Below are positions 51,927 to 60,232 of a DNA stretch of 64,000 nt, in pieces (the stretch's first letter is position 1; each line of letters starts with the position of its first letter). The notes below the pieces were generated by a model that had not been told where the DNA came from, did no database searches, and saw nothing but the letters and a program-made list of their open reading frames with translations. The position numbers and the translations under genes were made by a program. The DNA is from Histomonas meleagridis (taxonomy: Eukaryota > Parabasalia > Tritrichomonadida > Dientamoebidae), in NCBI GenBank assembly GCA_020186115.1, contig WSYJ01000175.1, positions 62,001 to 126,000 of the forward strand, given 5' to 3'.

Positions 51927-54900
51927 ATGGGAGTTCTTGAAGAAGATGAAAATTTTATGTTCCTTTATAATGCTGCAAATGGGAATTCCAACGTAAAAAA
52001 CAGTCAAATAATCACATATTTATCAAGGTTTAGAAAGAAATTATCTTTTTCATGGATAGCTCAATTTCGTGAAGAAACCAGGAAGTGTTTAATTTTAGTT
52101 TTGAAATTAATATTCAAATTTACAACAAATTCAGATGCGACAATTCGTGTGAATGCATATAATACTCTTGGAGGACTATTAGTAACAGTAGCACCTTTCT
52201 GTCCATTAATTTTCATAGCTGCTTTCGCAGAAGCTGTAAGCAGTGCTGAAAATTCACCAAAAGTATCAATAGCGATAATTAATACATTTTTATACTTAAC
52301 ACGATTTATTTCTCCAATTCGAATGAACGAGTTTGTTTGCAACATTCCTGTGAACTCTCATTTTGGTGTTGATCTCTCAGAATTTATTCAATTCATTCCT
52401 CAAGTTATTCCATTAATGGTTAATTTACCAATTGCTCTTAAGCAAAACATCCTTCGTTCTATCATTTGTGGATGTGGGAAAAAACCAAACTTTGCATTTA
52501 CTTCATCAGTTTCACTTTTAGTATCAATGAACAAGCAAGAACAAATTGACATATTAATTGATTTTATTGACAAAAACCAATTATATGAAGCTGCTGTTTG
52601 GTTAGGACCAGTACTTCTTGAAGATAAAGAAGTTTATGAACTTATTGGTGAAAAAGGAAGAAATATATTCTTAACGGTCTCCCTACAAGAATTCAGAAGG
52701 AAACCGTTAAATTTATGTCAATTTGAAAATGCTTGTAAAACGTGTTCTATCTTTTTACATTATGAACCTAGCTTAAAAGAGAAAATATATAATGAACTAG
52801 AAGATAATTATCCACCTATATATCAATCACGCTTATTATATTTACCAATGACACTTGACAAACTTCAACAATATACCGAAACTATTTATTTATCACCTAA
52901 ACTTGTCGCAATCCAAAACTATTTTTATGATAATAATAATGATGCGGATGAAGTTGCTAAATTATTTTATGAATATAAAGACAGTGAAAATGATTTATAT
53001 TGTAAATTAATTGAATGTTTTGGGATGTGCATTGATAAAATGTTAATATTATGTAAAGAAGATTATCACATAAAGCTCATGAAATTAATATTAGAAAAAG
53101 AAAACATAAATTGGGTACATAATGAAGCTGTTTGTAAATTCATTGATAATATTTCGGTCGAAAATTGTATAAAAGTTTTTCCCGAATATTCAAATATAGT
53201 ACTTAATTTACTATTAGAATTTACTTTATCTGCTCAAGATCGATTATTTAGTACAGCGATTTCATCCATAAAGAAATTCGCTTCTTATTTTAACTTGGAA
53301 AAAATCATTTTACGGATTTATTCAAGTGATTGGCTTAATGAGAATGAAGTTTCACGACGTTTTTATTTGTTATCTGAACTTTCGGAATTATTTCATTCGA
53401 ATTTGTTTGAGATGTTTATTCCTATTGCTTATGAATGTTTATTATATTATGAAAATGTTTCAACGATTTCGAACATTTATTCATTTTTAAGTAAAATTAA
53501 AGTTACATATATTAGTGAAGAAATTCGAATTTTCACTTTTAAATTCTTAATAAAACATATTCAAAGCTTTACGCAGTATCAGAATGATTTTAATTATGAT
53601 ATTGAACCATTAAATGGATATTTCCTTGATGGTATTGATACTGACATTGTTACTAATCCTACTATTAATCATCAAATAGTAATGGAACATGTAAAAAATT
53701 GTTATTTATTTTTATGTAATTTACCATTAAACTTAATAAAAGACATTGAAACATTTTTTAAGTTGTCATTTAATTTGGTCCCGATTTTTGATAAAATAGC
53801 GCTAATTGAAATGCAGAAATTAGCAAATCAATTTAAGCAATATAGTCAACAAATGTTTAATTTAGCATTAGATACATTTAAATCGACATCTAAAGATGAT
53901 GTATCTGCTGTTTGTTGTCAATATTTAATACCTACGAATATAAAATTGCCGAAAAAAATCGAAGATGCATTATTACAATTTATAACAACTAAAAATACTC
54001 AAGATCCGGATTTATTATTTTATTCATTTGTATATACTGATCAAAAGGATCATTTATTAGCTATAAATAATATACCAAACTTAATACAAAGATTACCCGA
54101 GAAAGAATCAATTACATTGTTATTTAAATTATCGAAAATTATTGGGAAAAATGAATTAAAAATTGTGACTGAAAATCAATATATTGCTTTTTTGGATTAT
54201 GCATTAATATATAAAGGAGAATATTTTGAAAAAGTAAAAAATTATGTTCAAAATATTCATATTAATAATTGGCCATTAGATGATAAGTTAATGAAAAAAT
54301 CATTGGTCGAATTCCTCGAGAAAATTGATTTTAAGATAAAATTAAATAATTTGGATAAGATTGACTTGAAACATTGGAAATTTATTATCAAGAATAAACA
54401 ATTTTTTGATGTTTCTGAATTAAATCAATTTATTTCAGAACATATTTCATTATTTTATAAAATTAACATAACAAATATATATCAAATTAATGATAATACT
54501 AAAAAATATATATTTAATGAAATAAAAGATATAACAAAAGTTTCAACAATTAGAACATTTGTTGATTCTGGAGAATTTGTTAAAGAAAATATTCTTTTAA
54601 CAAATTATTTCGATTATTCTAATAATAAAATATCAGATGAATTATTTAATAAATATTTAACATATTCATTAGAAATTAAATCAATAAAATTATTAAAATC
54701 GTTATTAAAATATGCGCAAAAGTTTTCTATTTCATATAATATAACTGATAATTCAATGTTTTTCACACCTGAAATCATTGATTATACATTAATTTCATTA
54801 TCTAAATATAAATCGATTGATAATATTCCTAAAAATCTTTTAAATAAACTTGAAGAATATATTAATAAACCAATAACAAAAGAAATAATATTTGATAAAG

Positions 54901-56243
54901 ATCCATCAATTTCACGAATATCTAAAATCGATCCGACGTATTTCATACATTATTTATATGAATTTGAGGATTTTAAAGCTAATCGACTTATGAAACTTAT
55001 AAAGATAATGAATTTTGTGTTGTTTCCAACGAATGAACTTTTGGGTATAATAAAACATTACATTGGTTTATATAACCAATTAACATCGCAAAAGAAAAAA
55101 GCGATTTTTTTAAGATTTATATATTCGTCGTTAGTTAATTTACATATTCGTAAACAAAAACAATCATTAAATCAATTAATATTAATTTTGGATGAATTCT
55201 TTCCGATTTTTATTAAAGATATTTCATCAATAATTTATTTAGAGATTTCATTATTATTACAATTTTTAATTTTATATTCGAATAATTTAAATGTTTATAA
55301 TAATTTCTTTAACATTATAAATAGTAAAACATTTTTGTTTAAATATTTTTTGAACCATTTTACTAATTTATATATAACACGTGCAAAACAAACTACATAT
55401 TCTTCATTAATAATAAAAAATATTAAACAAATTTTTAATATTAATTTGCCTTCGTTAAATAATATCGCATTTAAATCTATAAAATGTTTCTTAAATGTCG
55501 AAATGTTTTCATACATAAAAAGTATTTTAATAAATGAAGTTCCAAATAATTTTTCGATATATAAAAATGACTTTCAAATCGGGCCTTCGATTGTTTATAT
55601 ATATTTAACTATTTTAACGAATAATCAAATGTTTGATAATGTACAACTTCAAATATTTTTCGATATAATAAACAATTTGTTTAATAATAATAAAATTCCA
55701 ATATATCAAATTAGTTTTCCAATGATTCCAAAACTTTCGATTTTTGATATAAATTTATTTGATAACATTTTTAAACTTAATTTTTGTAATTCGTTGATCA
55801 TAAATACTATAGTTAACACATTTTACTCATTACAAAGTCAAATAAAAAATACAGAAAGATTAAAAACATTGCAAATTAATACAATGAAATGTTTCATTGA
55901 TTACTATTTAAAGTTCCCTTCGATCGAAGGAACAAAGTTTTTGTTCAATGTCGTTCGATTGAATAATGAGCCGATTTCTTTCGTGTTCTCGAAATTGGTC
56001 TCCGAAACTGATAATTTCGTCGTTTTGTTTGTCGCGTTAAAACTTATTTTCGATGAGTTCAATGCGAAACAAAAAGAATACGCGAAATCAGTGATAAAAA
56101 AGGCAGAAATAAAAATGCTGTCGAGGAAAATGGCAATGGAATACTTCTTGTGCGATGATGTTGACGTCAGGAAATATTTTGTTATCGCTGCTGCAGAAAG
56201 TGATAATAGCGATGAGATATCAGAACTTAGTAAAATTATTTGA
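51927..56243 (+). CDS. Large uncharacterised helical-repeat (HEAT/ARM-like) protein
   Basis: A 1438-residue uninterrupted ORF with no recognised catalytic motif. The amino-terminal roughly 250 residues look like HEAT repeats (DATIRVNAYNTLGGLLVTVA, FIAAFAEAVSSAENSPKVSI). The remainder is a long series of amphipathic helices, Asn/Ile/Lys-rich between about 850 and 1300, probably one continuous solenoid. The last roughly 120 residues use CpG-containing codons more often. The ATG has ATACGTTAATAAAC about 31 bp upstream. Candidates are solenoid scaffolds of the Ecm29, huntingtin or MROH kind, but no diagnostic motif was seen. Confidence 0.75.
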   Translation: MGVLEEDENFMFLYNAANGNSNVKNSQIITYLSRFRKKLSFSWIAQFREETRKCLILVLKLIFKFTTNSDATIRVNAYNTLGGLLVTVAPFCPLIFIAAFAEAVSSAENSPKVSIAIINTFLYLTRFISPIRMNEFVCNIPVNSHFGVDLSEFIQFIPQVIPLMVNLPIALKQNILRSIICGCGKKPNFAFTSSVSLLVSMNKQEQIDILIDFIDKNQLYEAAVWLGPVLLEDKEVYELIGEKGRNIFLTVSLQEFRRKPLNLCQFENACKTCSIFLHYEPSLKEKIYNELEDNYPPIYQSRLLYLPMTLDKLQQYTETIYLSPKLVAIQNYFYDNNNDADEVAKLFYEYKDSENDLYCKLIECFGMCIDKMLILCKEDYHIKLMKLILEKENINWVHNEAVCKFIDNISVENCIKVFPEYSNIVLNLLLEFTLSAQDRLFSTAISSIKKFASYFNLEKIILRIYSSDWLNENEVSRRFYLLSELSELFHSNLFEMFIPIAYECLLYYENVSTISNIYSFLSKIKVTYISEEIRIFTFKFLIKHIQSFTQYQNDFNYDIEPLNGYFLDGIDTDIVTNPTINHQIVMEHVKNCYLFLCNLPLNLIKDIETFFKLSFNLVPIFDKIALIEMQKLANQFKQYSQQMFNLALDTFKSTSKDDVSAVCCQYLIPTNIKLPKKIEDALLQFITTKNTQDPDLLFYSFVYTDQKDHLLAINNIPNLIQRLPEKESITLLFKLSKIIGKNELKIVTENQYIAFLDYALIYKGEYFEKVKNYVQNIHINNWPLDDKLMKKSLVEFLEKIDFKIKLNNLDKIDLKHWKFIIKNKQFFDVSELNQFISEHISLFYKINITNIYQINDNTKKYIFNEIKDITKVSTIRTFVDSGEFVKENILLTNYFDYSNNKISDELFNKYLTYSLEIKSIKLLKSLLKYAQKFSISYNITDNSMFFTPEIIDYTLISLSKYKSIDNIPKNLLNKLEEYINKPITKEIIFDKDPSISRISKIDPTYFIHYLYEFEDFKANRLMKLIKIMNFVLFPTNELLGIIKHYIGLYNQLTSQKKKAIFLRFIYSSLVNLHIRKQKQSLNQLILILDEFFPIFIKDISSIIYLEISLLLQFLILYSNNLNVYNNFFNIINSKTFLFKYFLNHFTNLYITRAKQTTYSSLIIKNIKQIFNINLPSLNNIAFKSIKCFLNVEMFSYIKSILINEVPNNFSIYKNDFQIGPSIVYIYLTILTNNQMFDNVQLQIFFDIINNLFNNNKIPIYQISFPMIPKLSIFDINLFDNIFKLNFCNSLIINTIVNTFYSLQSQIKNTERLKTLQINTMKCFIDYYLKFPSIEGTKFLFNVVRLNNEPISFVFSKLVSETDNFVVLFVALKLIFDEFNAKQKEYAKSVIKKAEIKMLSRKMAMEYFLCDDVDVRKYFVIAAAESDNSDEISELSKII

Positions 56244-56645
56244 TATGTTTTAATATATTTTTATTTTAATGCGAATGAAATTTGTATATTTTTCATATAA
56301 ATGATTTTCATATAAAATGATCTTTAAAGATGTTTCTATGAGCACGAAATTTTCATTTTAATTTATAAAAACTAAAAACCAGATTTTAAACATTTAAGGA
56401 TAATTTCCGCAAAATGAATTTATCAAATTACACATAAATTTATGCGTTTTGCTGAACAAGACGTCTAACAGTTGAAACAAGAGTAAATCCTTTGTATTTC
56501 CTCGATGTTGCATTTGTTATTTCATTTTTATCTTATGTCGTGATGTTAACTTTGCTTCGAAGTAGTTATAATACATTTTAAAGTTTACAACGAAATTTTT
56601 ATTTTTAAATCATGAAATAATGAAAAATTTACATAAAATAGATAT
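56244..56645. other. Intergenic region between convergent genes
   Basis: 402 bp between the solenoid gene and the RING gene, AT-rich, with no gene seen. A phrase AACAAGACGTCTAACAGTTGAAAC near 56,454 is GC-richer than its surroundings but encodes nothing recognisable. Confidence 0.4.
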
Positions 56646-57359
56646 TCAGACCTGTTCTTCATCAGAGAATTCTATCAATTCGGTCACGTTCGCACGGCAA
56701 ACTGGACAATGAGATGAAAGAGTTGAAAATCGCACACTGCATTCTTTGCACATGCAACAGTGACGACATGGAAATGCAATCACTGTAGCTCTCTGAGAAC
56801 AACAAATGATACAAAGACCTTCAGAAGAAGCATCATCGCCATCTATGCCTTCTTGTTTGTATACTTTGGAAATTGTGGAAATAACCCCATTAATGACAAT
56901 TTTGTCGTTCTTCACAGACGGGGTTGAATGTGGTGTTGATTGTAGTGTATAAATTCGACAAGTTACCCCATGCCAAGAATCAAAATCAAATTTGATTGTA
57001 AAATTATCTTCATTTGGTTTATCAAATATTTGTGTGTGATCAGTGCTAGCATCATAGTGATGGCTTTCAGAAGAGTTCTCGGTTTGAAGAGTTATTATTC
57101 CTTCACATGATGAAGAAAATGAAACTGTAATTGTAGAATCATCATTAAAGGATACTGGATCAGGGCTTAATGCTGCGGGTACTGAAATATGTGAAGTTGC
57201 TACTTTTCGAATTGGAATAGTTGGAACTTCACCAACTTCTTGTCGAAATTGTTCATTAATAGCTGCATTTATAGCATTTATAGCTTCAGGACGTTGTATT
57301 GGACCATAATATGAATGCCAAATTGGGCCTTGATAAGGAATACACAAAGAGCACCCCAT
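56646..57359 (-). CDS. Mahogunin-like RING E3 ubiquitin ligase
   Basis: 237 residues. The carboxy-terminal RING (about 184-222) has a C3HC4-like pattern: CIICC, CRHCCMCKEC, CPVCR. Before it lies a beta-rich MGRN-type domain (about 65-150, SFNDDSTITVSFSSSCEGII). This order matches mahogunin/MGRN1 and plant LOG2 ligases, which ubiquitinate membrane-traffic targets. The start MGCSLC offers Gly2 for myristoylation and Cys3 and Cys6 for palmitoylation, as in plant LOG2/LUL proteins, suggesting membrane attachment. The ATG lies 58 bp from the ATG of the divergent F-box gene, pairing two probable ubiquitin-pathway genes. Confidence 0.85.
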   Translation of the reverse strand: MGCSLCIPYQGPIWHSYYGPIQRPEAINAINAAINEQFRQEVGEVPTIPIRKVATSHISVPAALSPDPVSFNDDSTITVSFSSSCEGIITLQTENSSESHHYDASTDHTQIFDKPNEDNFTIKFDFDSWHGVTCRIYTLQSTPHSTPSVKNDKIVINGVISTISKVYKQEGIDGDDASSEGLCIICCSQRATVIAFPCRHCCMCKECSVRFSTLSSHCPVCRANVTELIEFSDEEQV

Positions 57360-57416
57360 CTAAGCTCCAACTTAATGAAGAAAACGTTTTTTAAACGAAC
57401 GTTAAAAATCAAAATT

Positions 57417-58856
57417 ATGGAAAACAATGAAATAACAGACGATTTCCATCCTTTTCTTATAGAAGTAAATAATATATCATTTGATGAAATTAGTGATGAA
57501 ATTTTACTTTTGATTTTATCCAATCTTCCCTTAAATAAATTAGCAATTCTTAGTTGTACTTCAAAACGAATGCATCGCCTTTGTCACACTCCGCAACTTT
57601 GGTCATCGATTCATATAACTGATGCTAAATCATTACTTACACCATTTTCAATATTTGTTTTATGTGGCAAAGGTCGGTTTATACAAAATCTATCCATTGA
57701 CTTACGGCATAACGATATTACTGATGCTGTTCTTTTTTGCCTTGCTTCTTCATGTACATCTTTAGTTTCACTTTCATTATATAAACGGGAAGATTCCATT
57801 CTTTCCACCACTCGTATTAACACCTTTCCAGTTGATGTTTTATTTCACTTTCTTTCTAGCTCCAAATTCATTCGATCATTAACCTTTACAGATTCAGTTT
57901 TTATTGATGATTCACATCTTGTCAAACTCCTTCCTCGTCTTCAAATGATACAAGAAATCAATCTTTCTGGGTGTAGTTCCATCACGGATTCCATTCTAAT
58001 CCGACTTTCACAACAATGTCCCTCATTACAAATCCTTGACATCTCTCGACTTTCCATCACAGGTCGCTGTCTTGAGTCTCTTTTTCGATATTGTTCATAT
58101 CTACGTGTTCTTCGTGCCAATTATTGCCTAAGTTTTCAAAGTGATTCATTTGATGTGATTCCAATTGATTGTCTTAATCAACTTACCGAACTATCAATAG
58201 TTCAAACGCCTGTTAGTTTAGAGCAAGCGCTTAACTTCTGCACAAGTTTACGTGCGCTACTTGCAACGGAAAGTCTTCACGACTCCATTTTGATACCATT
58301 TCTAATACGTAACCATTCGCTCGAAGTGTTACACATGGGCGTTGGCTGCCGTGTTACAATATCATCACTTCTAACGGCATTACAAACATGTGGGCCGACA
58401 TTACAATCGTTAACATTTCATCCATTTAAAGAATTTGGAATTCCGTCGGATGAAACAATTCGAATCATATGCGAAAGATGTCCGCGTTTACGGAATCTTT
58501 CGTTTGCATGTTCAAGAGAAATATCGACGTTTTGGGTAATACAATTGTTGGATAGATTAAAAATAGAAACTTTAGCATTGTTCGGTTGGGAAAATGCAAA
58601 TTCTTCAACTTTAAGAATAATTTCCCAACACGTTAAATATCTAAAAGTGTTTTGTACTTCCGAATGTGTAAAAGTTACTGCAAATGGAATTGTGGACTTC
58701 GTATCCAATTGTCCGTCTTTGGAAACAGTAAAGTTCAATGAGACTGGTGCAAACGTGGGACAAGATGGAAGACTTGACCCAATTGTCGTACAAGAAATAC
58801 GAAAGTTGTTCCCTGAGGCAATGGAAACGACGCCTGGAACAATTGTGCTTAAGTAA
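57417..58856 (+). CDS. F-box and leucine-rich-repeat protein (FBXL type)
   Basis: 480 residues from the ATG at 57417; in-frame ATGs at 57315 and 57375 would overlap or abut the divergent RING gene. The F-box is at about 20-65 (FDEISDEILLLILSNLPLNK, then RLCHTPQLWSSI). Cysteine-type leucine-rich repeats follow to the end (LQMIQEINLSGCSSITDSIL, CPSLQILDISRLSIT, CPRLRNLSFACSREI). FBXL proteins recruit substrates to SCF ubiquitin ligases through Skp1, with the LRRs reading the substrate. The 57-bp gap to the RING gene contains AACGTTTTTTAAACGAACGTT. The 3' part is CpG-richer than the 5' part. Confidence 0.88.
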   Translation: MENNEITDDFHPFLIEVNNISFDEISDEILLLILSNLPLNKLAILSCTSKRMHRLCHTPQLWSSIHITDAKSLLTPFSIFVLCGKGRFIQNLSIDLRHNDITDAVLFCLASSCTSLVSLSLYKREDSILSTTRINTFPVDVLFHFLSSSKFIRSLTFTDSVFIDDSHLVKLLPRLQMIQEINLSGCSSITDSILIRLSQQCPSLQILDISRLSITGRCLESLFRYCSYLRVLRANYCLSFQSDSFDVIPIDCLNQLTELSIVQTPVSLEQALNFCTSLRALLATESLHDSILIPFLIRNHSLEVLHMGVGCRVTISSLLTALQTCGPTLQSLTFHPFKEFGIPSDETIRIICERCPRLRNLSFACSREISTFWVIQLLDRLKIETLALFGWENANSSTLRIISQHVKYLKVFCTSECVKVTANGIVDFVSNCPSLETVKFNETGANVGQDGRLDPIVVQEIRKLFPEAMETTPGTIVLK

Positions 58857-58969
58857 TGTGCGTGGGAGTTTTTGTTTGTTTAAATAAAAATAAAAAACAT
58901 CAAAAATTTAAAGAATTGAAACGAATCGTTATGATGGGGCACCCCATTCATTTTTGGCTTTAAGCAAAA

Positions 58970-60191
58970 ATGTCAAATGATGATGCAAAAATTGCAAGCA
59001 TAGATTCCAAGTCTCCAAATATTTATCTTGAATTAAGTGCTCAATTAGAACATATTATATTTGATTTAACTCAAGAAAATCTTGAATTGTCATTTGAAAA
59101 AACAATGGAACTATTTGATCAAAATTATCCATATACATCTAATTTATTAATAAGTAATTTAATTTATGAAGCATTTTGTTCACATAATGATAAAATTTAT
59201 ATATATTTAAATTTCTTAGAAAAAATGAATTCATTTAACCAAGAAATTGTTGAAATTTTCAGCAAGCACATATCTGTAATTGACTCACAAGAATCATATT
59301 ATTTAATTTATCAAATGATAAAACGAAATTTAATTGACGCAAGCATTACTAAAAACATTAAAACTAAATATTTCGCACAATATAAAACAGAAGAAGAGAA
59401 TAAAGAAAGAAATTTTGTATTTCCTTCAGAAGGAATTTTTTTAACTAATTATGAAGAACTTTCAAAGAATGGTTGGGAACTTCATAAGAAATTCATTGAA
59501 GAAGGACATAATCCCGATGAAATTGCGAAAATAATTCGAAATGATGAAATCGAAAAACTTCAAGAAATATCATCACAAAATAATTTTGATTTTAATCAAA
59601 TAATTGAACCATCACTTTATGAAAGATGTGATTTTATTAATCAGTTTGGCATATCATTAATTGATTATGCAGCATTTTTTTCTTCTGTTAAATGTTTTAA
59701 ATATTTACTTATGAATAATGCGAATGTAAAGAATGCAGGTAAATATGCAGTTGCAGGCGGAAATATTGAAATTATTCATTTATGTGAACAAAACCATTCA
59801 TCATTTGAAGATGCATATGAAGCAGCAATCCAATTCCATAAAAATGATTTTTTTTTTATATATTTACGATAATAAGATTGAAGAAATTAATGATTTGGAA
59901 GAATTAGGAAAAATATGTGTTTCTCATAATAATTATACAATATTTACATATTTACTTAATAAAGGAATGAAAATTAATGAAAATATTATTGATGAATCTG
60001 CAAGAATTGGAAATTTGTTTCTTACAAAAAATTTCATTGAAGAAATTCAAATTCCAAAAGACATATTGATTAGATCAATAGAATCAAGAAATGTTGAACT
60101 TGTTAAATATGTTCTTGAACAGAAAGGATTTGATATTAATTCTCAAGATATCTTGAATTTGTTTTGTTTCAAATTTATTTTAATAATTTGA
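58970..60191 (+). CDS. Ankyrin gene F, amino-terminal part with one frameshift
   Basis: The first frame, 58970-59872, holds the variable amino-terminal region and DUF3447 block (ELHKKFIEEGHNPDE, EKLQEISSQNNFDFNQ, LIDYAAFFSSVKCFKYLLMN, KYAVAGGNIEIIHLCEQNH). It ends at QFHKNDFFFIYLR. The second frame continues the family sequence as YIYDNKIEEINDLEELGKIC to VLEQKGFDINSQDI. The junction is a run of ten T at about 59848-59857; nine T would join the frames. This may be a sequencing error, a slippage-prone switch or a first step of decay. The longest cassette array of the window follows. Confidence 0.75.
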
Positions 60192-60232
60192 AATTACAAA
60201 ACAATATTTGGAAATTATTTTAATTATTTGAA

